Positions 15,990 through 24,601 of a stretch of DNA of 64,000 bases are shown here, piece by piece. Source of the stretch: Aulosira sp. FACHB-615 (GTDB taxonomy: Bacteria > Cyanobacteriota > Cyanobacteriia > Cyanobacteriales > Nostocaceae); the NCBI RefSeq assembly GCF_014698045.1, contig NZ_JACJSE010000010.1, positions 1 through 64,000 of the forward strand. The letters are read 5' to 3'. The notes under the pieces were generated by a model. It had not been told where the DNA came from. It did no database searches and saw only the letters and a list, made by a program, of their open reading frames with translations. The position numbers were made by a program, and so were the translations under genes. Numbering within the stretch: position 1 is the first letter of the stretch; each line of letters starts with the position of its first letter.

Positions 15990-16673
15990 GTGAACGTTCT
16001 GTTTGTCGAAGATGAAGCAAAAATTGCGAACTTCGTCCGGGCTGGACTGAAGGAGCAAGGATTTGTCGTAGATTATTGCGACAACGGTGATGAAGGATAT
16101 CTGCGAGCAATGGATAATGAATACGATGCCATTATTCTGGACATTATGGTGCCAGGAAAAGATGGACTGTCGATTCTCAAACAACTGCGGCGAGAAGGGC
16201 GGAATGCGCCGGTAATTTTGTTAACAGCGCGTAATGAATTAGACGATCGCCTGGCAGGGTTAAACTTGGGAGCCGATGATTACATTGCTAAACCTTTTTT
16301 TGTGGAAGAATTAGCGGCGCGGATTCATGCGGTGGTGCGTCGGAGTGTGGGCGATCGCCAAAATTTACTAACAGTTGGCTCAATCAAACTCGATCGCATC
16401 ACGCGGGAAGTCACTTGCAATCAACGCGCCATCGAACTTACTAGCCGCGAATTTAATCTACTGGAATATCTGATGCGTTCTCCCGGAAGAGTTTTTACCC
16501 GTACCCAAATCTTAGAACATATTTGGGGTTACGATTTTAACCCTAATACCAATGTTGTGGATGTGTGTATTCAGCGCATTCGCAAAAAAATTGAACCGAT
16601 TGATGAAACAAATTGGATTGAAAGTATTCGCGGCGTTGGCTATCGGTTTCGCAAACCAGAGAATCAATCGTGA
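15990..16673 (+). CDS. OmpR/CusR-family response regulator
   Basis: The receiver domain (residues 1-115) has Glu7/Asp8/Glu9, phospho-acceptor Asp51 in ILDIMVPG, the Thr in LLTAR and Lys in IAKPF. A winged-helix DNA-binding domain follows (ELTSREFNLLEYLMRSPGRV, VDVCIQRIRKKI, ESIRGVGYRF). The start is GTG. The gene overlaps the kinase start by 4 bp (GTGA), so the two are co-translated. The family resemblance is to the CusR/CopR/QseB branch, whose members often bind palindromes; ATTACA-N4-TGTAAT lies upstream of this gene and of two neighbours. The signal is unknown. Confidence 0.93.
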   Translation: MNVLFVEDEAKIANFVRAGLKEQGFVVDYCDNGDEGYLRAMDNEYDAIILDIMVPGKDGLSILKQLRREGRNAPVILLTARNELDDRLAGLNLGADDYIAKPFFVEELAARIHAVVRRSVGDRQNLLTVGSIKLDRITREVTCNQRAIELTSREFNLLEYLMRSPGRVFTRTQILEHIWGYDFNPNTNVVDVCIQRIRKKIEPIDETNWIESIRGVGYRFRKPENQS

Positions 16674-18124
16674 AACATCTGCGATCGTTTCGACTCCGAA
16701 TTGCGTTGTTATCTGCGGCTTTAGCCGGCACTACCTTAGTCGGTTTTGGTGCAATATCCTGGTTTCAGATTTACAATGCCAAAATTAGCCGCTTAGATGC
16801 CGAACTATTAAATCAGTTAATCCGCGCCAATCGTCCCCCAGAACCAGGAAAAGCACCTCTGCGCCCAGAATTTTTACCTGCTGGCTTGGGTACAAATACC
16901 AAGATTCCCGTCGCTTTACTGGTGCTGGATGCTGAGGGTAAAACAGTCTACGAATTTAACTCTTTATCGGCGGATACTGGGGTGAAAAATCTTTTGGTGA
17001 AGCGTTTAGAGTTAGCACCTGCGCCGCCAGATGTTCCCCCACAAAGAAGACCTGTCATTTTCGGTGCAAATCAGCCAGGACAACCACCACCGCGCCCAAC
17101 TCCCCCAGAATTTGTTACAGAAAAAACCGCGAAAGAAACTTGGCGAATTGGTGCGTTGAAGTTTCCTAATTCTCAGGTGGCGGTTGCTGTTAGCTTACAA
17201 CCCGTGAACCAAGAAATGGCAAGTATCCGCTATATTTTCTTGGTGTTAATTCCAGGGGCTTTACTGCTGGTGGCGGCTGGGGCTTGGTTTGTTTCTGGTG
17301 GGGCGTTACGTCCGATTCACGAGTTAACGGGCGTAATTCAACGGGTAACAGTGCAAGGGTTAGATCAGCGCATTCCCAGTGAGACAACAGATTTAGAATT
17401 TGTAGAACTGATTCAGGTGTTTAACCAAATGTTAGAACGTCTGGAACGCAGTTTTACTCAAGCTTCCCGCTTTAGTGCTGATGCAGCCCATGAACTGAAA
17501 ACTCCATTAACTATTTTGCAAGGTGAATTAGAGCGATCGCTCCAACAAGTTGAACCAGGAAGTGATGTACAGCAGCGTTTAACTAATTTATTAGATGAAG
17601 TGCATCGTTTAAGTACAATTATGCGAAAACTCTTACTGTTGTCTTTGGCAGATGCAGGCAAAATGGGCTTGTATTTGGTGGATGTCAATATGTCTGAGTT
17701 GTTATCAGAGATGATTGAAGATGTGGAATTGCTGGCTCCTCAGTTGAATGTGCAAACTGATATTCCTGATCATTTGCAGGTAAAAGGCGATCGCGATTTA
17801 CTTATGCAAGTCATACAAAATCTCCTGAGTAATGCAATTAAATATAATTTTGCTGATGGCTGGATTAAAATTCAGGCACGTCAAACCCAAAAAACTCTCA
17901 CAATCACCGTCACTAATTCATCAAAAGATATTTTACCCAGCGATCGCGATCGGCTGTTTGAACGCTTTTATCGTGGTGATCCAGCCCGTACCCGAAAAGT
18001 AGAGGGTATTGGATTGGGACTCAGCCTCGCCCGTGAAATTGTCCGGGCGCACCGTGGCGAACTAGCCCTCAATTCTTCAACTTCTGGTCAAACAGGGTTT
18101 ATTCTCACTTTACCAATTGCATAA
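16670..18124 (+). CDS. membrane sensor histidine kinase (CusS-like architecture)
   Basis: The order is TM1 (about 11-33), a periplasmic domain (34-187) rich in Pro (RPPEPGKAPLRPEF, PGQPPPRPTPPEF), TM2 (about 188-208), HAMP, HisKA with His274 in AADAHELKTPLT-type sequence (SADAAHELKTPL), then an ATPase domain with N-box NLLSNAIKYN and G-box GIGLGLSLAREI. It phosphorylates the upstream regulator. The 484-residue length is usual. Its Pro-rich periplasmic loop and the Pro-rich repeats of the exported protein at 13683 are suggestive but not clearly homologous. Confidence 0.92.
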   Translation: MKHLRSFRLRIALLSAALAGTTLVGFGAISWFQIYNAKISRLDAELLNQLIRANRPPEPGKAPLRPEFLPAGLGTNTKIPVALLVLDAEGKTVYEFNSLSADTGVKNLLVKRLELAPAPPDVPPQRRPVIFGANQPGQPPPRPTPPEFVTEKTAKETWRIGALKFPNSQVAVAVSLQPVNQEMASIRYIFLVLIPGALLLVAAGAWFVSGGALRPIHELTGVIQRVTVQGLDQRIPSETTDLEFVELIQVFNQMLERLERSFTQASRFSADAAHELKTPLTILQGELERSLQQVEPGSDVQQRLTNLLDEVHRLSTIMRKLLLLSLADAGKMGLYLVDVNMSELLSEMIEDVELLAPQLNVQTDIPDHLQVKGDRDLLMQVIQNLLSNAIKYNFADGWIKIQARQTQKTLTITVTNSSKDILPSDRDRLFERFYRGDPARTRKVEGIGLGLSLAREIVRAHRGELALNSSTSGQTGFILTLPIA

Positions 18125-18198
18125 TCTTGAATAGGAATTTTCCTTGAAATCATCTGAATTATGAGTCATTTTGCCATTTTTGCCCAAATTTTTGTATC

Positions 18199-19671
18199 CT
18201 AATATCTGTCCACGCCTTCAAGCTGCTTGTGATTCATCGCCTGTGCAGCTTCGCCACAGGTGCGGGGTGTGGGGAAAATTTTGTCGGGGTTGGCTAAACC
18301 TTGGGGATTAAATACTTGTCTTACCCATTGCATTGTTTCTAAATCGATGCTGCTAAACATTTCTGGCATATAACATTTTTTATCGGAACCAATGCCATGT
18401 TCACCAGAGAGACTACCACCAACTTTTACACAAAGCTTGAGAATTTCTCCGCCTAATTCTTCAACTTTTTCTAATGCACCAGGGACAGAATTATCATAAA
18501 GCACTAAGGGGTGGAGATTGCCATCACCAGCATGAAAGACGTTAGCAATTTTATATCCAAATTTTTGACTTAAATTTTCAATTTCTTGCAAAACATAAGG
18601 CAATTGTGTACGGGGAATCACACCATCTTGTACATAATAATCGGGGCTTAAATGTCCAGCCGCAGCAAAGGCAGCTTTTCTGCCTTTCCACAATTTTAAG
18701 CGGGTTTCTGGGTCAGTAGCGGCAGTGACATTCCGCGCTCCATTTTGTTGACAAATTTCAGTAATTCTTTGTTTTAAAACTGCGACTTCGACTTCTAAAC
18801 CATCAATTTCCACTAGCAAAATAGCCGTCGCATCTCGCGGATAACAATTAGTTGCGACAACATCTTCAACAGCATTGATGCTGAGGTTATCCATCATTTC
18901 CATCCCACCAGGAATTATCCCGGCGCTGATGATATCAGAAACACTAGCCCCCGCAGCTTCTACACTTGTAAAGTCTGCTAATAATACACAAATTGATTCG
19001 GCAGTTTTGAGAATTCTGAGAGTAATTTCTGTGGCGATTCCTAACGTTCCTTCAGAACCAACAAATATACCTGTTAAATCATATCCAGGTGTTTCTGGGA
19101 TTTGTCCACCTAAATCAACAATTTCTCCTTCTGGGGTGACAATTTTTAAACCTAAAACGTGATTAGTGGTGACACCATATTTTAAACAATGCACTCCACC
19201 GGAGTTTTCAGCGACATTCCCGCCAATTGAACAGATAATTTGGCTAGAAGGATCTGGCGCATAATAAAATCCCGCACCGCTAACTGTTTGCGTTACCCAA
19301 CTATTAATGACTCCTGGCTGTACAACAATGCGTTGGTTGTCTAAATCAACATTGAGGATTTGCCGCATCAAGGAGGTGACAATCAATACAGAATCTTCTA
19401 GTGGTAAAGCACCACCAGATAAACCAGTACCGGAACCCCGCGCGATAAAAGGTACAGAATACTGGTTACAGATTTTCACTACTGCCGCGACTTGTTCTGT
19501 GGTTCTGGGTAATACAGCCAAAGCCGGACGTTGACGATAGCTAGTCAACCCATCACACTCATACGTAATCAATTCTTCGCGGCGTTGAACTACACCATTT
19601 TTACCAAGGACAGCCTCAAATGCTTTGATAATAGGTTGCCAGTTACGTTGTTGTTTATCTTGGGTAAGCAT
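18199..19671 (-). CDS. glcD: glycolate dehydrogenase/oxidase FAD subunit
   Basis: The 490-residue FAD-linked oxidase (PCMH domain near residues 45-230, GlcD C-terminal cap after) oxidises glycolate to glyoxylate in cyanobacterial photorespiration. Seen: RGSGTGLSGGALP, VQPGVINSWV, GGNVAENSGG, FVGSEGTLGIATEI, NVFHAGDGNLHP and GGSLSGEHGIGSDKK. I start at ATG 19669-19671 (MLTQDKQQRNW), giving the usual family length. The frame is open further up to 19821, but that extension is only a 24-bp tandem repeat translated as (WLVSEAES)n and has no family counterpart. Activity in D-lactate oxidation is a possible alternative. Confidence 0.9.
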   Translation of the reverse strand: MLTQDKQQRNWQPIIKAFEAVLGKNGVVQRREELITYECDGLTSYRQRPALAVLPRTTEQVAAVVKICNQYSVPFIARGSGTGLSGGALPLEDSVLIVTSLMRQILNVDLDNQRIVVQPGVINSWVTQTVSGAGFYYAPDPSSQIICSIGGNVAENSGGVHCLKYGVTTNHVLGLKIVTPEGEIVDLGGQIPETPGYDLTGIFVGSEGTLGIATEITLRILKTAESICVLLADFTSVEAAGASVSDIISAGIIPGGMEMMDNLSINAVEDVVATNCYPRDATAILLVEIDGLEVEVAVLKQRITEICQQNGARNVTAATDPETRLKLWKGRKAAFAAAGHLSPDYYVQDGVIPRTQLPYVLQEIENLSQKFGYKIANVFHAGDGNLHPLVLYDNSVPGALEKVEELGGEILKLCVKVGGSLSGEHGIGSDKKCYMPEMFSSIDLETMQWVRQVFNPQGLANPDKIFPTPRTCGEAAQAMNHKQLEGVDRY

Positions 19672-19705
19672 AGGGTTTTCGGTAGATGACTCTGTAGGAG
19701 GCAGT

Positions 19706-19825
19706 GGTTCGGCTTCGCTCACCAACCATGATTCGACTTCGCTCACCAACCATGATTCGGCTTCGCTCACCAACCATGATTCGGCTTCGCTCACCAACCA
19801 TGATTCGGCTTCGCTCACCAATCAA
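19706..19825. repeat. five tandem 24-bp repeats upstream of glcD
   Basis: The unit gattcggcttcgctcaccaaccat repeats five times with very few changes (about 19706, 19730, 19754, 19778, 19802). Because 24 is a multiple of 3 the glcD frame stays open through the array. No spacers, so not CRISPR. Confidence 0.9.
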
Positions 19826-19932
19826 GTAGGAGTAGGGTTGGGTGAATATTTACTATTGTTGCAAAGATAGCAGTTTAGGGGAAGGAAATAGCGATCGCTC
19901 TCCCAAATTGCACCTCTGTCATTTGTCACCAA

Positions 19933-20997
19933 TCACTGATTTTTCGGCTTGCGTAATATGTGCGAACCAATGGGAACCAAAACTTGGTTGAGACTGCGTA
20001 ACTGTTCGGCTGTCCCCATACAAATTAGGGTATCTCCTGGCATTAAGACAGTATCACCAGTGGGGCCGCCAATCAGATTACCATCAACGCGGCGAATGGC
20101 TAAGACTAATGCACCAGTTTGCGATCGCAGTTTGGCTTTTTGCAAGGTTTGTCCGACAAAGGGAGACAAACTCGAATCGAGTAAAAATTCTTCCATATAC
20201 AACTGCCTGTCTGCACCCGAAAGAATGCCATCTACAAAATCTAATACTTGTGGTCTCAAGGCTGCTGCGGCCATCCGTTTCCCTCCGGTAATGTATGGTG
20301 AAATTACGGCATCTGCCCCACCACGCTGTAATTTTTGTAATGCTTCTTCTGTACTAGCGCGAGCGATCGCCCGAATATCTGGATTTAATGTTTTTGCTGA
20401 TAATACTGTATATAAATTTTCCGCATCCGAAGGTAGGGCGGCAACTATACAAATCGCTCTGTCAATCCCCACATGGAACAGCGTATCATCTAAAGTCGCG
20501 TCGCCCTGGTATACGACATAACCTTCCGTCTGCGCTCTCTGCACCGATTCAATCTCGGAATCTATGACTACAAAAGGTACACCTTCTGCCCGAAATTCTC
20601 TAGCAATTTGCCGACCAGTGCGACTAAATCCACAAATAATATAATGTTCTGTCAAGGATTCCATTACGCGCCTCTGTTGTCGTAGCCGAATTCCTTCTTG
20701 AAAGTAGCCTTCGATGATGGCTTCTGTAAATCGATTGACAATGTAACCAATATTAATTACACCCAATAAAATCAAGGCAATGGTAAACAAGCGTCCACGG
20801 CTACCGAGTGGGTGTGTTTCTCCATATCCCACAGTGGCTAGGGTAATCACGGTCATGTAGGCTGAATCTTCCCATGACCAGCCTTCAACTAATTTGTACC
20901 ACAAAGTGCCAATCAGGAACACGCCGCCAAGAGCGATCGCCCCTGCCATTAGTTCTTTTTGGATACGTTGATACTTTCTCTCAAGAGTGGAATACAA
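19933..20997 (-). CDS. potassium channel with RCK (TrkA-N/TrkA-C) domain
   Basis: It is a two-helix pore with selectivity filter TVGYGE (residues 55-60) between helices at about 17-36 and 68-88. A cytoplasmic RCK domain follows, with the nucleotide-binding start HYIICGFSRTGRQIA and the acid end of the second strand VIDSE. A TrkA-C domain near 265-345 (LRSQTGALVLAIRR, MPGDTLICMGT) closes it. This is the MthK/Kch type of ligand-gated K+ channel; the gating ligand is not evident. The 354-residue length suits the type. It is divergent from argD across 150 bp. Confidence 0.92.
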   Translation of the reverse strand: MYSTLERKYQRIQKELMAGAIALGGVFLIGTLWYKLVEGWSWEDSAYMTVITLATVGYGETHPLGSRGRLFTIALILLGVINIGYIVNRFTEAIIEGYFQEGIRLRQQRRVMESLTEHYIICGFSRTGRQIAREFRAEGVPFVVIDSEIESVQRAQTEGYVVYQGDATLDDTLFHVGIDRAICIVAALPSDAENLYTVLSAKTLNPDIRAIARASTEEALQKLQRGGADAVISPYITGGKRMAAAALRPQVLDFVDGILSGADRQLYMEEFLLDSSLSPFVGQTLQKAKLRSQTGALVLAIRRVDGNLIGGPTGDTVLMPGDTLICMGTAEQLRSLNQVLVPIGSHILRKPKNQ

Positions 20998-21148
20998 AGT
21001 TATCTCTCACCAGTGTTCTTCGTTTAAGGATATTTAAGCGTTAGCCTAAAAGAAATCATGATTTGCGATCAATCACAAGAAATTTTTAACAATTTCGAGG
21101 AAACTAGTAAGTGAGTGTAGAATTAAAAATTTTCAGGAGGAGCGGTTA

Positions 21149-22426
21149 GTGAGCTTACAAACTCTAGTTGAAGAAGCCAGCATCCCCCCAGCATCAGGTT
21201 CAGTGTCATCTATTCCTTTTGATTCGGATAGTTTTAACGAAGCCGTGATGTCAACTTATGGTCGGTTTCCTTTAGCCTTAGAAAAAGGTACAGGATGCCG
21301 CGTTTGGGATACACAGGGGCGGGAATACCTAGATTTCGTGGCGGGGATTGCCACTTGTACCCTAGGACATGCTCACCCAGCAATGGTTGAAGCTGTGACA
21401 CGCCAAATTCAAAAGCTGCATCACGTTTCTAATTTGTACTACATTCCCGAACAAGGGGAATTAGCCAAATGGATTATCCAACATTCCTGTGCCGATCGCG
21501 TATTTTTCTGTAACTCTGGAGCCGAGGCGAATGAAGCGGCGATTAAATTAGCGCGTAAATATGCCCATACAGTTCTAGAAATAGAAAAGCCTATTATTTT
21601 AACGGCGAATGCGAGTTTTCATGGGCGGACTTTAGCAACGATTACCGCCACCGGACAACCCAAGTATCAAAAATACTTTGATCCCTTGGTTCCTGGTTTC
21701 CATTACGTACCTTATAACGATATTACTGCTGTCGAAACAGCCATTAGTGAGTTAGATGAAGGTGATTATCGCGTTGCGGCGATTTTATTAGAACCATTGC
21801 AAGGTGAAGGCGGCGTACGTCCTGGTGATGTGGCTTACTTCCAAAAACTGCGGCGGATTTGTGATGAAACCGGCATTTTGTTGATTTTTGATGAAGTGCA
21901 AGTCGGAATGGGACGCAGTGGTAATTTATGGGGTTATGAACATCTCGGTGTCGAACCCGATATTTTCACCAGCGCCAAAGGTTTGGGCGGCGGAATCCCC
22001 ATTGGCGCGATGATGAGTAAAAAATTCTGTGATGTTTTTCAGCCAGGAGAACACGCCAGTACCTTTGGTGGGAATCCTTTTGTTTGCGGTGTGGCGCTGA
22101 GTGTTTGCCAAACCTTGGAAAAAGAAAATATTTTGCAGAACGTCCGTGAGAGGGGAGAACAGTTACGTACTGGATTAAAAGCGATCGCAGCTAAATATCC
22201 CCAGTATATTTCTGATGTGCGGGGTTGGGGCTTAATCAATGGAATGGAGTTAGTTGCTGACATTCCCCTAACTGCTGGTGAAGTTGTCAACGCCGCCATT
22301 GCTGAAGGTTTACTACTTGTCCCCGCCGGGCCAAAAGTGGTGCGCTTTGTCCCACCGCTAATTGTCAGCGAGGCAGAAATTGACCAAGCCTTAAAAGTGG
22401 TAGATAAAGTGCTGAGTAATGAGTAA
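21149..22426 (+). CDS. argD: acetylornithine aminotransferase
   Basis: PLP-dependent class III aminotransferase, 425 residues, for arginine biosynthesis. Seen: REYLDFVAGIATCTLGHAHP, FFCNSGAEANEAAIKLARK, FHGRTLATITATGQ, the DEVQVGMGRSG motif and the PLP lysine in FTSAKGLGGGIPIGAM. Start is GTG at 21149 with AGGAGG (21135-21140) 8 bp before. The extended acidic N-terminus before YGRFPLALEKG is common in cyanobacterial ArgD. It may also serve succinyldiaminopimelate transamination, as many ArgD do. Confidence 0.93.
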   Translation: MSLQTLVEEASIPPASGSVSSIPFDSDSFNEAVMSTYGRFPLALEKGTGCRVWDTQGREYLDFVAGIATCTLGHAHPAMVEAVTRQIQKLHHVSNLYYIPEQGELAKWIIQHSCADRVFFCNSGAEANEAAIKLARKYAHTVLEIEKPIILTANASFHGRTLATITATGQPKYQKYFDPLVPGFHYVPYNDITAVETAISELDEGDYRVAAILLEPLQGEGGVRPGDVAYFQKLRRICDETGILLIFDEVQVGMGRSGNLWGYEHLGVEPDIFTSAKGLGGGIPIGAMMSKKFCDVFQPGEHASTFGGNPFVCGVALSVCQTLEKENILQNVRERGEQLRTGLKAIAAKYPQYISDVRGWGLINGMELVADIPLTAGEVVNAAIAEGLLLVPAGPKVVRFVPPLIVSEAEIDQALKVVDKVLSNE

Positions 22427-22555
22427 TGAGTGCTGAGTGCTGAGTGCTGAGTGCTGAGTAATAACTCTTAACTCTAAACAAATTGTATTTGATGTTTTAG
22501 CTATGAGTGGGTTGTCTTTTAACTCAGCACTCAGCACTTTCAACTCAGCACTCTT
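22418..22555. repeat. tgctgag heptamer repeats in inverted orientation
   Basis: Direct runs of gtgctgagtgctgag right after (and just overlapping) the argD stop, and the complementary actcagcactcagcac run about 90 bp later, can pair as a long hairpin between the two convergent genes. Typical Nostoc STRR. Confidence 0.8.
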
Positions 22556-22560
22556 AATTT

Positions 22561-23118
22561 TTAACTCCTTCCACCAATGCTTTTTTTAAATGCTGGACGT
22601 TCAGATATTCGCTTTAGATATGCCAAAATTTCTGGGTAAGCACTGAGGTCGAGTTTCAGCATCATTGGGATGTAAGAGAGAACTGAACCCACCGCTACGT
22701 CTGCAACGGTAAATTCATCACCTAGAATGAAGGGTTGTTGTTGAAAAATCTCATTTAGTGGAGTTAACAAGCGGGGTACTTCCCGTTCTCTGGTTGATTC
22801 TGTGAAAATTCCTGCCGATAAGGTAGAGTTAGCAAATAACACCCATTGATAAATTTTCGCCCGTTCTTCTGGCGAACCTGGGAACTTACCATACTTTTCA
22901 TTCAAATACAGCAAAATTGCCCCAGATTCCCAAAGCTGAAAATCACCATCGACTATTGCCGGGACTTTCCCCATCGGGTTAATTTGCAAGTATTCGGGCT
23001 GTAAGTGTGCGCCTGCTTGCATATCTAGCTGAACAAACTCATAGGGAAGTTCTAGTTCTTCGAGATACCATTTGGCGATCGCCGCCCGACTAAAGGCACT
23101 ACCGTAAAGTTTTAGCAT
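22561..23118 (-). CDS. glutathione S-transferase
   Basis: About 185 residues. The thioredoxin-fold N-domain starts MLKLYGSAFSRAAIAKWYLEEL, with the cis-Pro loop GKVPAIVDGD and the glutathione-contacting ESGAILLYL. The all-helical C-domain has ILGDEFTVADVAVGSVL (N-capping Asp motif). The active-site position near residue 9-11 is Ser, as in many beta/theta-like bacterial GSTs. I prefer ATG 23118; a GTG two codons upstream is also possible. It follows a conserved unknown gene on the same strand by 13 bp, probably an operon. Confidence 0.9.
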   Translation of the reverse strand: MLKLYGSAFSRAAIAKWYLEELELPYEFVQLDMQAGAHLQPEYLQINPMGKVPAIVDGDFQLWESGAILLYLNEKYGKFPGSPEERAKIYQWVLFANSTLSAGIFTESTREREVPRLLTPLNEIFQQQPFILGDEFTVADVAVGSVLSYIPMMLKLDLSAYPEILAYLKRISERPAFKKSIGGRS

Positions 23119-23131
23119 AACCACTTGCTAT

Positions 23132-23596
23132 TTAAAGAACCTTATGTGTATGTGAATGCTGTTTCACATTGTCTTCTTTAGTGACAACTCTGGCAGCATT
23201 TAACACTCGTTTACGTTCAGTAGAATACTTGAAATCCGTGTAAGTCGCACCCAAAGGAATTAAATTTTTGCTGCTTTCGCTGCGTTTATAAGTCCGCGCT
23301 GCTGCAAACACTCTTTGGGCAAATTCTTCACCAAACTGCGCCGAAGCAGGAAAACCTGGGGGTAATAACGGCGTTTCACCTTCCAAAACTGCGCCTATAG
23401 TTGTGGCATAAGCCAGTTTATAGGAAGTTGGAATATCGTTTATTAAGGTTTCTAAAGATGCAGAGGGAATTGGTTCTATAACTTCAACTTGATGAACTTC
23501 CCCATCTTCTTTAATAAAGCAGGTTGCCAAGCCAATAACAACATAATCATCGGCAGCTAAATCGGCAGTATTTTGATCAGACATTGCGGTTGTCAT
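23132..23596 (-). CDS. conserved cyanobacterial protein of unknown function
   Basis: The 154-residue soluble protein contains YVVIGLATCFIKEDGEVHQVEVIEPIPSA, IPTSYKLAYATTIGAVL and FGEEFAQRVFAAARTYKR, ending in a His-rich tail HSHTHK. I do not recognise a named family. An alternative start (MSDQNTADL) is four codons downstream. It precedes the GST gene on the same strand. No signal peptide or membrane segment. Confidence 0.65.
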   Translation of the reverse strand: MTTAMSDQNTADLAADDYVVIGLATCFIKEDGEVHQVEVIEPIPSASLETLINDIPTSYKLAYATTIGAVLEGETPLLPPGFPASAQFGEEFAQRVFAAARTYKRSESSKNLIPLGATYTDFKYSTERKRVLNAARVVTKEDNVKQHSHTHKVL

Positions 23597-23654
23597 AAGA
23601 AAATTGTCGCAAAACTTTAAAATTGGAAAATGTATAACCAGAGATTAGCAAATG

Positions 23655-23754
23655 TATAGCAATCCTAAATGATTTATAAACATCTCTCCCTTGTCTACCC
23701 TGTCTTCCTTGTCTCCTTGTCTTTGTTGTTCACATATCAACTAGGACTGCTATA
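23655..23754. repeat. 100-bp inverted-repeat element, TATAGCA family
   Basis: Begins tatagcaatcctaaatgatt and ends ctaggactgctata, with a ccttgtc-rich core. A second copy, enlarged by an insertion, is at 31782-31934, so two copies flank the giant gene. Confidence 0.7.
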
Positions 23755-24282
23755 GACGCTAGTGAAGGGAGAAACATCGCAACAAAAAAACACTAAAAGC
23801 GCCTGAAAGTTGCAATGTTTCTTAACCCTTTTCTCCATCTCTCTTGAACGGCTAGTAGGATTCTACCAAGTTGTTGCTCATTTGCCATTTTCTCCTGATT
23901 GTCTACATTAGACATCTTGCAAAAGTCATCAGGAAAAAAAGCAGGGCTATACCACAAGCCTTTAGCAATATTGATACTTGAATATAATTTTATACCTTAT
24001 GTCTAGATTATGGAAAAAGCGATCGCCCTCGGCCAAGAGTCTGCGATCACCTTCATGTAATCCCCATATCGGAGTACAACTATTATAATGCCACAAAATA
24101 AAATTTCAGCCCAGTCAAATTTACACCATATTCCCTGGTGCAGAATCTAATTTTGTTATTTCCTCCTCTTGTCCGCCTCTTCTCCTCAAACAGGCGCTAC
24201 ACTAACAAGCTGACTTTTCCAAAATCCTCTGGAAAAAAGCTGCAATATTCTCGATGAATCTTGGTTCAGGGAAGGAAGTTTA

Positions 24283-24312
24283 ATTAACCTTTTGCTAGGC
24301 ATTTCTTAACCT
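24283..24312 (+). promoter_or_regulatory. Pho-box-like repeats
   Basis: ATTAACCT (24283-24290) and CTTAACCT (24305-24312) start 22 bp apart, that is two 11-bp periods. Cyanobacterial SphR/PhoB boxes are CTTAACCT-like octamers repeated every 11 bp; the middle octamer here (24294-24301) is degenerate. It lies about 290 bp before the phosphatase start. Confidence 0.35.
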
Positions 24313-24441
24313 AGCTGGGATAGCGTGAAGCACTGAATATCACAGTTATCTCATGGTGCGATCGCCCAAGCTGTAAAGTGCATCTTTGCAGTTTATATTG
24401 TCTTGCCAAATTTGCAATCGCCTGTTCACAAACTCACGCCG

Positions 24442-24568
24442 TGTGCAACTTTATCTCAAACCAACCTAACCCCCAACCCCTTCCCTCGTAGGGAAGGGGA
24501 GCAATATTCAAAGCCTCTCCCCGAAGCGGAGAGAGGTTGGGAGAGGGGTTAAACAAATAAGTTGCACA
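24442..24568. repeat. 127-bp inverted-repeat element with TGTGCAACTT ends
   Basis: Perfect 10-bp termini TGTGCAACTT / AAGTTGCACA enclose two nested hairpins (ccccttccctcgtagggaag and cctctccccgaagcggagag). Dispersed repeat of cyanobacterial type, 33 bp before the GTG of the giant gene. Confidence 0.8.
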
Positions 24569-24601
24569 TCATATCAACTCACGAATTTTTAGTGAGTACA
24601 A

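Larger units (their letters stand above)
23597..24601. other. 1-kb non-coding region before the giant phosphatase gene
   Basis: Contains an inverted-repeat element (23655-23754), a Pho-box-like pair (24283-24312) and a 127-bp element (24442-24568). A short hairpin with TTTTCCA/TGGAAAA arms lies near 24215-24235. No gene seen. Confidence 0.5.

Noticed and set aside
19706..19825. CRISPR-like array
   Set aside because: The 24-bp units are directly contiguous with no spacers; it is a minisatellite.
19949..20521. Antisense open frame over the K+ channel gene
   Set aside because: Mirror frame of a clear RCK channel; translation is not protein-like.
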